Shown here piece by piece: positions 7,923-15,896 of a stretch of 64,000 nt of DNA. Under the pieces are notes generated by a model that was not told where the DNA came from, did not search any database, and was given only the letters and a program-made list of their open reading frames with translations. The DNA lies in NCBI GenBank assembly GCA_011391085.1, contig JAABRD010000015.1:1-64000 (forward strand), read 5' to 3'. The stretch is from Thiotrichaceae bacterium. Its GTDB lineage: Bacteria; Pseudomonadota; Gammaproteobacteria; Beggiatoales; Beggiatoaceae. The translations under genes and the position numbers were made by a program. Position 1 is the first letter of the stretch, and each line of letters starts with the position of its first letter.

Positions 7923-8877
7923 TTAGGCCAACTTCACAAGAAGTTCTTGAAATTCTTCGAAAGTTTGGCAACGTTGGACCTGTTTGAGAAGTTGTTTCAA
8001 AATCACCGGTTGATCAATCGCCTGGATTTGCCGCACCAATTGACTTGTCAGGCGGTTGAAACGTTCTTCAAGAATTTCCAGCAACGTCTCTTGCAAGCCT
8101 TGTTGCAAACCTTGCCGCAAACCCTGTTGCTTCCCATCCAACAAACCCGTTTGCCGGCCCTTCTCAAAAACTTGTTGACCAGCCACAGTTTCCATCAAAT
8201 CAAAATTTAACATAGCCAATACCTCCTCTGGAGTAATCTGACGAAATTTGTTGAGGATAAACAGTCCTAAGACATTTAACGCCTCTTTCTGTTGGTCCTC
8301 CGTTGCAAAAGACTGCTTAATCGTCTCTTTCCACGCCGTGGCCTTTTCCCATAACTTGACCTGAGTGGGGTCGGTAATGGTTAAGGGAATCAAGACCACC
8401 AAGCGCGGGTCAATTTGTAACAAGTCCTGTTCGGTATAATCCGTTAACACGACTTCGTGAATGCAGTCTCCTAATTGACAGTTCGGAGATTGTCGAAAAC
8501 TGGTCAAGGAAACCGCCGCAGTTTGGTATTCCTTTTGAGTGTACAGAATACATGCCCATACGGGACCGTCATATTTTTCTTGCCGGCAACTCCAAAACAC
8601 TTCGGCTAATAGACGATGCCGAATAAATTTATTCCAAATAACCTTGAAACTCTAAAAACACTCGTCCCAAGGCACTTTCCAAATAGGGGCGTCCTTGAAT
8701 ATCGGGTTTCAAAGACTTGTCTTTGAGGATGACCGCCTTAAATTGATATTGGTCGGCTTCCTCTTGAGACAAGCCAAATAATTTTAACACACTGCTACCT
8801 GTCAGTTGCATCAACAAGTAAAAGGGGTCGTCAGTGCCGCGTAATATGGCACGGGGTGGTTTTTGAGTCATATTCAA
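7923..8877 (-). pseudogene. Rpn-family nuclease gene, frameshifted
   Basis: The intact paralogue at 51895-52800 aligns across two adjacent frames here. The first frame (8877 to 8629) ends FLEFQGYLE-stop. The homologous continuation KFIRHRLLAEVFWSC is in the next frame and runs to 7923. One extra base near 8631-8640 (in GGAATAAATTT) explains the break. The family is the Rpn/PD-(D/E)XK transposase-like, recombination-promoting nucleases. The second part contains QQGL-rich heptads (GLRQGLQQGLQ) then a coiled C-terminus, common in the family. It could be a true mutation or a sequencing error in an A/T tract. If real, no full-length product is made. Confidence 0.75.
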
Positions 8878-8970
8878 ACAGTCATGGGGTTGTCAAGTGA
8901 AGTTTAGAATCGTTTCCAATGATCATATAATTTACAACATTGGTTATTTATCATTTTAGCAAGGTAGCAG

Positions 8971-9219
8971 TTAGTTGGTCAAGGATTTTTCGCGGTGGAC
9001 GACTCCGGATTTCGAAAGATCCATCCGGGCCGCCACTTCTGCTTGAGTTAACGCCGCTTCTTGACGTGCTTGTAGCAACGCTGACAGGGTAGTAAATTCA
9101 TCCTCTAAAGCCTCATATTCGGCCTTAAACGAGGGAGACTTTTTACCTTTCTGTTTTGCAAATTCTTTGGGGTTGAAAAGCACAGGTTGATATTTGATTT
9201 CAGACATAGAATCGTTCAT
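8971..9219 (-). CDS. Small XRE-like HTH protein, C-terminally short
   Basis: 82 aa, or 78 aa from the internal ATG at 9207. The segment LTQAEVAARMDLSKSG (about residues 57-72) resembles helices 2-3 of an XRE/HigA-type helix-turn-helix. The protein stops about 10 residues later, short of the usual fold, so the C-terminus may be lost. It overlaps the upstream gene's 3' end, suggesting co-translation. It is probably the antitoxin half of a decayed toxin-antitoxin pair (inference); no toxin gene is recognisable beside it. Confidence 0.5.
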   Translation of the reverse strand: MNDSMSEIKYQPVLFNPKEFAKQKGKKSPSFKAEYEALEDEFTTLSALLQARQEAALTQAEVAARMDLSKSGVVHREKSLTN

Positions 9220-9436
9220 GTTTAGTCATTCTAAAACGAGTTAACATCTCCTGATGGTCAAGATACTGGTCAGTTCCAACAGATTCCCGCGATTTCACTA
9301 GATGGTAAATGTCCAAGTGTTCAAACAGTTGAGAAATCTCCGCCGTGGTTACTTGAGAATCGTTGAAGTTATCAATCACAAGTTGTCTCAATTGTTCCCA
9401 ACGTTGGGGAACTTCTAGGGGTGTCATCGTTTGCAT
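9200..9436 (-). CDS. Small hypothetical protein
   Basis: 78 aa from the ATG at 9436, which has a good SD (ACAGGAG). It is acidic to neutral and mostly helical in appearance (WEQLRQLVIDNF, EISQLFEHLDIY), with no signal peptide or membrane segment. I do not recognise the family. It overlaps the HTH gene by 8-20 bp depending on that start, so they are probably one operon, and a toxin-antitoxin-like role is conceivable but unsupported. Confidence 0.5.
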   Translation of the reverse strand: MQTMTPLEVPQRWEQLRQLVIDNFNDSQVTTAEISQLFEHLDIYHLVKSRESVGTDQYLDHQEMLTRFRMTKHERFYV

Positions 9437-9510
9437 TGGTTTCTCCTGTAAATCGTTATTCCCCCTGCGCAAGATTTCATCTTGCACTCCAGAGGGGATG
9501 AGATTTATTT

Positions 9511-10707
9511 CTATTCCTCTTCTCGATTTTCACTATTCCGTGTCACCCTTCCCTGCGTCTGCGGCTTTGGACGTGGCACAATTTCCACTTTCCCAATGGC
9601 CACCAGGCCAATGATAATGGGAATGATATAAATCAACACACTCAACATTACTCCGACAAACGGACTGCCTTGCCCCAGTGTGTCTGCCATGGTCAACCGA
9701 TGGTCCTTCCGTTGTGAAGAAAAACCTTGGGGATACGTCTCCACCGCTGCCGTTGCCTCTCCCGTCAACCGAATTTTCAGCCCCTGTTTCTCGGAGTCAA
9801 AGCCAATCTGTTCTATATAAAAATTATCCATTTTGTCCAACCATACAAAATTGGATTCCGTAAAAGTCACTGGTTCGATTTTGGGATATTCAGGATAACT
9901 GATAACGCCTTCGGTCAACAAAGTAGTATAGGCCACTCGTCGCCCTCTTTCAAGGTCTTCCGAGATAAATTCAAGTTCCTTGACCAGCATCTTTTCTGGA
10001 TTTTTCTGGAAAATCGAAAAGGATTCTAGGGTTGGAGTGGTAAGAATCATCTTTAACGCATTGCCTTTTCCGGTCACGGTCAGATAAGGATTACGTCGTG
10101 GCAACCCCGGAACAGGAAGAGGGGAAGACGCCAGTCCTTCACATTGGTCAGTCGTCAACTTAAACGCCTTGGGATGCAACAATCTAGCGGCTGGGTCATC
10201 TTGGGCTTCCTCGATAGCTATGACCAAGGTTTCACGTCCAACCTGGGACTTTTCCACTGCCAAAGTGACCTTCGCCGGTGGTTCAATGGTCAAATCTTGT
10301 AATATTCCAAACTCGGTAGTCGTTGGATTGGCCGTTTCTAACAAGACAGTTGGAAATAACTCGGCACTCTTGCTGGTAATCGATTTGGGAGTATTTTCCA
10401 ACGTAGTGAACTCGATTTGTTGAAAGTCACTCACAGTAGCCGAGTGAAATTTCAGTCTTTCCCATTCCAAGGGTTGCTGTTCGACTCGAAAACTCAAGCC
10501 ATTTACCACCAGGTCAACTTGAATATGCGTGTCGATAGGTCTCGTCATTAACCAAATGGGCAGTAACAGGATGACAATGATGATGACCAAAATTTTGAAA
10601 CTTTGGGAAGCGACATACCAAAGATTGTGTAATGTCTCCCTGAACCAGGTGGCAACGGTTTGATAGCCACTTATCAGTTGCGTTTTCAAGAGGAGTAACC
10701 ACTGCAT
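9511..10707 (-). CDS. Membrane-anchored hypothetical protein with large periplasmic domain
   Basis: 398 aa. One transmembrane helix lies at about residues 38-55 (ILVIIIVILLLPIWL) and a second near 350-370 (LIYIIPIIIGLVAIG). The roughly 290 residues between them are presumably periplasmic, and a basic/acidic tail ends in the cytoplasm. No enzymatic motif is visible and I do not recognise the family. Its ATG overlaps the stop of the upstream secreted-protein gene (TAATG), so the two are almost certainly translationally coupled and may form an envelope complex (inference). Confidence 0.7.
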   Translation of the reverse strand: MQWLLLLKTQLISGYQTVATWFRETLHNLWYVASQSFKILVIIIVILLLPIWLMTRPIDTHIQVDLVVNGLSFRVEQQPLEWERLKFHSATVSDFQQIEFTTLENTPKSITSKSAELFPTVLLETANPTTTEFGILQDLTIEPPAKVTLAVEKSQVGRETLVIAIEEAQDDPAARLLHPKAFKLTTDQCEGLASSPLPVPGLPRRNPYLTVTGKGNALKMILTTPTLESFSIFQKNPEKMLVKELEFISEDLERGRRVAYTTLLTEGVISYPEYPKIEPVTFTESNFVWLDKMDNFYIEQIGFDSEKQGLKIRLTGEATAAVETYPQGFSSQRKDHRLTMADTLGQGSPFVGVMLSVLIYIIPIIIGLVAIGKVEIVPRPKPQTQGRVTRNSENREEE

Positions 10708-11456
10708 TAGAATTTGCCCTGTATCTCTGGTTGATGGTCAAATTTGACCGATTGATGGAGGTTGGCATTATCCCGTAAGGAGTAGCCATCCACGACCAAT
10801 TCATATTCCCCCGCTTTGGCACTGGCACACTCCCAAATGATGGTAAATGGTTGTCCACCGTCCTTCTTGCCCAACGGTTTTTCCACCAACGGCTTTGGAT
10901 TATTTTCACCTTGATAGATGGCATAGTTTAAATTAGCCGTCTCCCCCACTTTAAACACAAACCGATAGCCGGTGATCTGGGTCGGTGGTTGCGAGTGGTA
11001 AAAAATGACGGGGGCCACTGATTCTTCATGACGATTAGGGGTCCGGTTGACACGGGCAATCACGCCTAGTTCAGTCATGGTCAACTTCAAAGGTTGGAGT
11101 ACCTCCGCGGTGGACCATTGATACGGATTGAAACCGTCCTGCCAAGTCTCTTTTTCCCGGACGCGGTTCAGCACATAATACCGTTTTGGAACTAACTCGC
11201 GCACGGTCAAATCTATTTGGGCGGATTCCTTTAAATAAAACAACAATTTAGCAACAGGAAAGCCTGGCTTGGGTTCCGTATAATCCACTAACGCGGACAG
11301 CAATTCGATGTCCAAGTTACCACTCACCTGACGAGGTTGGATGCCTTCCCAATGGTCTCCGCGGTTTTGGTATTCAAGCAGAGGGTCATACGCAACCGCC
11401 TGGCCGTGGGCCAAGGGTAGTAATGTAGCAAAGAGTATCGTTTTTAGACGAGTCAT
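10707..11456 (-). CDS. Secreted hypothetical protein, coupled to the downstream membrane protein
   Basis: 249 aa. An N-terminal signal peptide (KTILFATLLPLAHGQAVA) suggests export with cleavage after AVA. The mature protein is beta-rich in appearance, with stretches such as GYRFVFKVGE and AGEYELVVDGYSL that could form an immunoglobulin-like module near the C-terminus. No catalytic motif was seen and I do not recognise the family. The TAATG overlap with the next gene points to a two-gene operon. The 5' end has an SD-like AGGAG before the ATG. Confidence 0.7.
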   Translation of the reverse strand: MTRLKTILFATLLPLAHGQAVAYDPLLEYQNRGDHWEGIQPRQVSGNLDIELLSALVDYTEPKPGFPVAKLLFYLKESAQIDLTVRELVPKRYYVLNRVREKETWQDGFNPYQWSTAEVLQPLKLTMTELGVIARVNRTPNRHEESVAPVIFYHSQPPTQITGYRFVFKVGETANLNYAIYQGENNPKPLVEKPLGKKDGGQPFTIIWECASAKAGEYELVVDGYSLRDNANLHQSVKFDHQPEIQGKF

Positions 11457-11504
11457 AATAGTCTCCTAAATGTGATGAGTTAATAGGTTGTATGATATTG
11501 ATTT

Positions 11505-11550
11505 AGGAGTCCTAAAGCAAGATTTTACAAAGCTATGCTTTGGACTCCTG
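11505..11550. repeat. Family C hairpin
   Basis: AGGAGTCCTAAAGC paired with GCTTTGGACTCCTG around a centre of about 18 bp (AAGATTTTACAAAGCTAT). Confidence 0.65.
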
Positions 11551-11559
11551 GGTTATGGT

Positions 11560-11674
11560 TATAGTAATATTCATTCATTTTTGTACCCCCCCCCAGCCCC
11601 CCCGTACACGGGGGGGAGTGCCCCCCCTGCGTGCGGGGGGCTGGGGGGTACAAGAATAAGTGAATATCACTATA
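11560..11674. mobile_element. M2 miniature element
   Basis: Left end TATAGTAATATTCATTC and right end GTGAATATCACTATA. Each is followed inward by GTACC/GGTAC and a core of C-runs and G-runs (CGTACACGGGGG, GCGTGCGGGG). It lies between the secreted-protein gene and the ParA gene. Confidence 0.8.
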
Positions 11675-11698
11675 TGAAACCTTCTGATAGGTTCCGCC

Positions 11699-12343
11699 TC
11701 ACTTCTTAACCTGCACCTGGGGATAAAGACATCTGGCCAACTCCTCAAACTCCTGGGTCGCCTTACCAGAAGGTTCTAATTCAAAGACGGCCAGTCCTTC
11801 GCTAAAAGAACGGCGGTACGTGGTTCGTTGACACAAACGTGCCGGTAACAATTTGATCCCAGGTAACGTCTTTAAAGCCTCCTCTGCTTCATCCGATTCA
11901 CGAATGCCGCTATGGGTGTCGGCGCGATTGATGAAGACCAAAATTTCAGGGGGCTTGTCTTTGATTTCACTGGCAATGATGTACAAAAATCGTTGTGTGG
12001 ACCAAATATCCGCTTGACTTGGGGCAACCGGTACGACTATCCTATCGGCCAAGGAAATGGCCTTTTTCATGCTGGTCATGTTGGCTACACCAACGTCCAT
12101 CAAAATTTCCATCTGTTTAATCGCTTCGTCTTCTGGCTGTATTTTGCTACAGCGGGTATAGACCTTGAGGGCAGGTTCATATTCCTGTTCCTGACGTACT
12201 TGAACCACGTCATTCAAGGTCGCTTGTAAATCTAAGTCATACACTTGCACCGTCTTACCAGCCCGCGTTAGCCACAGGGCCAAGTTAAAGGTGACGGTAC
12301 TTTTTCCACATCCGCCTTTGAGGTTGCCGACGACTGTAATCAT
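11699..12343 (-). CDS. ParA-family P-loop ATPase
   Basis: 214 aa. It has the deviant Walker A GNLKGGCGKST at the N-terminus, Walker B-like VYDLDLQAT and the switch-like VVPVAPSQAD. This is the ParA/MinD/Soj family, which positions DNA or protein cargo. Compared with typical ParA it is short, and the motif 2 region is modified (MDVGVAN instead of D-P/T-P). No parB, parS array or cell-pole partner gene is adjacent, so it is an orphan ParA. The cargo cannot be inferred. It might belong to plasmid-type partition, or to positioning of a protein complex. Confidence 0.85.
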   Translation of the reverse strand: MITVVGNLKGGCGKSTVTFNLALWLTRAGKTVQVYDLDLQATLNDVVQVRQEQEYEPALKVYTRCSKIQPEDEAIKQMEILMDVGVANMTSMKKAISLADRIVVPVAPSQADIWSTQRFLYIIASEIKDKPPEILVFINRADTHSGIRESDEAEEALKTLPGIKLLPARLCQRTTYRRSFSEGLAVFELEPSGKATQEFEELARCLYPQVQVKK

Positions 12344-12395
12344 AATAGTTTAATGAGTTAATGAGTAATGAATAATGAATAATGAGTAAACTAAA

Positions 12396-12545
12396 GGTGG
12401 ACTAGAGACTTTAGCCGGAAATAACGGCATGTCACCGGCTGAAGCCTCTAGTCCACCTTCGCCGGAAATAACGGCATGTCACCGGCTGAAGCCTCTAGTC
12501 CACCTTCGCCGGACTGGAGGCTTTAGCCGGAAACCTCTAATCCAG
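12396..12545. repeat. Family A repeat cluster
   Basis: One plus-oriented copy, then complementary copies separated by an exactly repeated 44-bp segment containing CGCCGGAAATAACGGCATGT, then another plus copy. It is bracketed by AT-rich tracts of repeated AATGAATAATGAGTAA and ATTATTCATTATTC that are themselves inverted. Confidence 0.85.
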
Positions 12546-12572
12546 CGTTGGTGTTTTCACATTATTCATTAT

Positions 12573-13616
12573 TCAATTCATTCTAAACTGTACCAGTTGG
12601 CCACGGTGGTCACTGGCTAAATTGGTGAATAATTCCGTTTTGACGGGTTGCAAACGCTTGTGAATCCAGACATGGTCAATGTCGTACAAAGGCAGCCAGG
12701 ACATCCAAGTGCCGCGCCACTGGCCTTCGGAAAAGTGGGCCGCGAGTTGGTATCCACCTGCGACTCTGGTGAAAGCATCAAAGCCGCGACTGCGACTGAG
12801 GGCGTTGAAATCACCGGCAATAATGTCGATGGGTTGACCTTGTAGTCGTTGTTTGGCAAGTGTTTTCACAATGTCTTTTAGCAAGGGGGTTCTCCATCTG
12901 GGTAAAATGGCATGGGATAAAATGAGTAGCCGTTTGGACATATTGCGTTCCCCATCAATGGCGAGAATGCGTAAAGTTTGGCCGTGGAGGGTCACGACTA
13001 CAATCATTCCTACCCCTTTGCGGAACTTGACAAAACGTTCCAATTGGAGGGGCCAGGGGGAACACACGGCGAGAGTGTCCAGAGGTGGATTGTGATAGAC
13101 CAAATGCCAGTTGTTGCCAAGTTGTTTGAGAAGTATCTGCAATCGTTTTTCAGTGGGAGGTTCACTGATAACGAGAATGTCTGGATGACGTTGAAAAATG
13201 TCTTGACGAATGGATTTCCACTGATTGGCTTTGCCTCCCCAGCGAACATTCCAGTGGAGGAAACTCACTTGCTGAAGGTCATCAGGTAAGGCTTGAGTGG
13301 GAGAGGCATTCAAGCCGATCATGGAAATACTACTGCCAATGACGATGCTGATGCCAATGAAAGTTAGGCCAAACCGAATTTTAGGTAGGCTACGTCCCAC
13401 ATAGAGTAGGTCTAGTAAAATTGCCCACAAGCCTAGCGGTAAGAGGGGGATATACATCAGAAGTCCCCATTCGACGGTGCGGTCCCGGACGATTTGGCCA
13501 GTGAGTCCTAGCACAATGAGTAGCACTGTGGTGATGGATAGCAGGTATCCAATTAGGCGAAAAAGTTGATGACTGCTGTGAAGAAGTGTGTGAAGGATGG
13601 AAAAGTTTGTTATCAT
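12573..13616 (-). CDS. Membrane-anchored endonuclease/exonuclease/phosphatase (EEP) family protein
   Basis: 347 aa. Three hydrophobic helices in residues 15-105 anchor a C-terminal EEP domain outside the membrane. Catalytic and metal motifs of the fold appear in order: HWNVRWGG (Asn), ISEPP (Glu), AGDFNALS (Asp/Asn), DIDHVW (Asp) and SDHRG (Asp/His). The fold cleaves phosphodiester or phosphomonoester bonds (DNase I, phospholipases, sphingomyelinase). Bacterial three-helix versions are common and largely uncharacterised, so the substrate is unknown. It stands alone and its neighbours do not suggest a pathway. Confidence is high for the fold, low for specificity. Confidence 0.85.
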   Translation of the reverse strand: MITNFSILHTLLHSSHQLFRLIGYLLSITTVLLIVLGLTGQIVRDRTVEWGLLMYIPLLPLGLWAILLDLLYVGRSLPKIRFGLTFIGISIVIGSSISMIGLNASPTQALPDDLQQVSFLHWNVRWGGKANQWKSIRQDIFQRHPDILVISEPPTEKRLQILLKQLGNNWHLVYHNPPLDTLAVCSPWPLQLERFVKFRKGVGMIVVVTLHGQTLRILAIDGERNMSKRLLILSHAILPRWRTPLLKDIVKTLAKQRLQGQPIDIIAGDFNALSRSRGFDAFTRVAGGYQLAAHFSEGQWRGTWMSWLPLYDIDHVWIHKRLQPVKTELFTNLASDHRGQLVQFRMN

Positions 13617-13680
13617 GGTTCACCTTTATCAAACATTATTTTTGATTTAAAAAGGCATCTATATTATTCCAGGAGGCCAC

Positions 13681-13711
13681 CGCGTCGCTTTGAGAAAGAC
13701 AAAGCGACGCG
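13681..13711. repeat. Short hairpin GCGTCGCTTTG...
   Basis: CGCGTCGCTTTG and CAAAGCGACGCG around a 7-bp loop, in the divergent intergenic region. It resembles the inner part of family C hairpins. Confidence 0.6.
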
Positions 13712-13765
13712 TGGTGAACTGCTGGTGAATAATGTGTCAAAATTGTGAAATTAGGAGTTGAATAA

Positions 13766-14263
13766 ATGCGTTTACGTCGTTCCTTATTTAAGAGTATCAG
13801 AAAATTTTCCCTTTCTCTAGTATTGCTAGTTATATTTATTGGCATTGGTGCAAGTTATGGGATGTATTTGCAACAACAGATGAAACGGGAAGCATCGCAG
13901 TTTGTGAATATTACGATGTTAGACTTGTTGGCCTCTTGGGATGATAAAGTGTTTTGGATACACATCACGCCGGAGTTGCAAGAGAATACAACGGCAGAAC
14001 AGTTGCAAGAGATGCGAAGGGTTTTTGCCCATTTAGGTGAATTATCACATTATCAAGGCGCACAAGGCGGATTGTTTCGTACTGGGCAATGGTGGTGGCA
14101 AATAGTGGCCCGGTACACCGTGCAAGCGACTTTTCAACGGGGTCAATTTACCGCTACGGTGTTATTGATCAAACAGCAGGGGGAATGGATAATCAGTGGG
14201 TTTGAATACGAATATACTTATTTTCCTGTTCCCAGACGGGTGAGAGCTTTGAAGTCGGCGTAA
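13766..14263 (+). CDS. Membrane-anchored hypothetical protein
   Basis: 165 aa with an SD (TTAGGAG) 9 nt before the ATG. A single N-terminal helix (about residues 16-35, LVLLVIFIGIGASYG) acts as signal anchor. The C-terminal half (RYTVQATFQRGQFTATVLLIK then WIISGFEYEY) has the strand pattern of small NTF2-like or DUF-type periplasmic modules, but no family is confidently recognised. It is single, divergent from the EEP gene. Confidence 0.65.
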   Translation: MRLRRSLFKSIRKFSLSLVLLVIFIGIGASYGMYLQQQMKREASQFVNITMLDLLASWDDKVFWIHITPELQENTTAEQLQEMRRVFAHLGELSHYQGAQGGLFRTGQWWWQIVARYTVQATFQRGQFTATVLLIKQQGEWIISGFEYEYTYFPVPRRVRALKSA

Positions 14264-14265
14264 AT

Positions 14266-14360
14266 GGCCCTCACCCCCGGCCCCTCTCCCTCTGGGAGAG
14301 GGGCGAGACCACTGATTTTCTCCCCTCTCCTTCTGGGAGAGGGGCCGGAGGTGAGGGGTT
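14266..14360. repeat. G/C-rich hairpin between convergent genes
   Basis: CCCTCACCCCCGGCCCCTCTCC is the outer arm of a long inverted repeat (…GGGGCCGGAGGTGAGGG). It contains two smaller hairpins CCCCTCTCC(T/C)TCTGGGAGAGGGG. It lies between convergent genes and could serve as a bidirectional terminator. A close relative is at 26561-26661. Confidence 0.65.
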
Positions 14361-14365
14361 AGAAA

Positions 14366-15241
14366 CTATATCAACGCCTGCCGACGCTTCTCCATCATCG
14401 CGGCCACAATGGGACGGAAGATGATTTGCATGGAAAAGCCCATTTTACCGCCTGGAACTACGAGGGTGTTAGGACGCGACATGAAGGAATCGTGAATCAT
14501 AGATAACAGGTAAGTGTAGTCTTGGTCACGATACTTGTTGAAACGAACCACCACCAAACTCTCGTCTGCCGTAGGAATGTCGCGGGCAATGAAAGGGTTG
14601 GAGGTGTCCACCAGAGGAACGCGCTGGAAGTTGATATGGCTATGCGTAAATTGGGGGACGATGTATTTCACGTAGTCCGGCATTCGCCGCAAGATGGTGT
14701 GCGTCACATCTTCCGGGGAATAGCCACGTTCGGCCACGTCACGACTGATTTTTTGAATCCATTCCAAGTTGACGCTGGGAACAACGCCGATCAGCAAATC
14801 AACGAATTGTTCAACATTGGATTTGTCCGTGACCACACCGCCATGCAAGCCTTCATAGAAGAGTATGTCGGTGTTTTCAGGAATGGGTTCCCACGGCGTA
14901 AAAGTGCCTGGTTCTTGATTGTAAGGGATGGCCTCAGCCTCGTTATGCAGATACTTGCGTACCATCCCTGTGCCACTGCGAGAATACTGTCGAAAGAGGT
15001 CCTCTAATTTGTCAAAGAGGTTGGCATCTGGACCGAAATGACTGAGGTCCTTGCCTTCGTTTTCATAGGCAACGACAGCTTCCTTCATTTCTTTGCGATT
15101 GTAACGGTGGAAACTGTCACCTTCGACAACCGCAGCGCTGACGTTGAGGCGCCGGAAGATGTCTTCAAAGGCTTTCTTGACCGTGGTGGTGCCGGCCCCT
15201 GAGGAGCCTGTGATGGCAATAATTGGGTGTTTGACTGACAT
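14366..15241 (-). CDS. prk: Phosphoribulokinase (class I, bacterial)
   Basis: 291 aa, SD TTAGGAG. It phosphorylates ribulose-5-phosphate to ribulose-1,5-bisphosphate, the committing step for RuBisCO, in the cytosol. P-loop ITGSSGAGTTT is at residues 9-19. Catalytic and substrate residues lie in VEGDSFHRYNR (about 39-49), HFGPDANLFD and YEGLHGG. Length of about 290 aa is that of proteobacterial class I enzymes, which are usually NADH-activated and AMP-inhibited (family knowledge). No RuBisCO or other cbb gene adjoins, so the Calvin genes are scattered. Confidence is very high. Confidence 0.97.
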   Translation of the reverse strand: MSVKHPIIAITGSSGAGTTTVKKAFEDIFRRLNVSAAVVEGDSFHRYNRKEMKEAVVAYENEGKDLSHFGPDANLFDKLEDLFRQYSRSGTGMVRKYLHNEAEAIPYNQEPGTFTPWEPIPENTDILFYEGLHGGVVTDKSNVEQFVDLLIGVVPSVNLEWIQKISRDVAERGYSPEDVTHTILRRMPDYVKYIVPQFTHSHINFQRVPLVDTSNPFIARDIPTADESLVVVRFNKYRDQDYTYLLSMIHDSFMSRPNTLVVPGGKMGFSMQIIFRPIVAAMMEKRRQALI

Positions 15242-15512
15242 GGTTCACTCCTAAGATGGTTAATGGTGATAATCAAAAATATTTGGATTAGACGTTTTTT
15301 TATCCGCTAAAACCGCTAGTCCAAAATGTAAAAATCAAGTTGATTTATGGTTTTATCAATTGAAAGTCCAGTAATCTAAAAATATTATAAATTAATTATA
15401 TTTATCTAAGCATTTTTGCAACACCTTTTAATCATTTTGTTATTTGTTTTTGAATCCTTCACAATTGAATTTTAGATGATATGAACCCATATCATAACGA
15501 ATGTCGTCCAAA

Positions 15513-15769
15513 ACGTGTAGGACTTACGCAACCGTTTTTGTATAGTAATATTCCTCATCACTTGTACCCCCCTGTGTACGGGGGGAGTGACTCCCCCCCG
15601 CGTGCGGGGGGGCTGGGGGGGGTACAAATGGGAAGGAATATTACTATAACTATATTGATTTTACACACTATCACCCCCCAGCCCCCCGTACACGGGGGGG
15701 ACTCCCTCCCCCGCGTGCGGGGAGGGTTGGGTTGGGGTAAAGACCGGCGGTTGCGTAAGTCTTGACGTG
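15513..15769. mobile_element. M1 element containing an M2 element, inserted in a family C hairpin
   Basis: M1 spans 15518-15764 (TAGGACTTACGCAACC to GGTTGCGTAAGTCTTG) with the 5-bp duplication ACGTG at 15513-15517 and 15765-15769. Outside lie the separated arms of a family C hairpin (GTCCAAA and TTTGGACTCC). Inside is a complete M2 at 15541-15648 (TATAGTAATATTCC to GGAATATTACTATA). The order of insertion can be read directly: C hairpin, then M1, then M2. Confidence 0.8.
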
Positions 15770-15896
15770 TTTTGGACTCCTTGTCGAATTTCCTAAATAT
15801 TTAATTCATAATTGTGCGGGATTATTAGACATAAATACCAATACTATAACAAATTGACCAATTAAACAAGTCCAAAACTAAATTAGAGGTATCGCT

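Noticed and set aside
8971-9436. Complete toxin-antitoxin pair
   Set aside because: The HTH protein is antitoxin-like, but its neighbour shows no RelE, HigB, MazF or PIN features, so only a decayed or unknown module can be stated.
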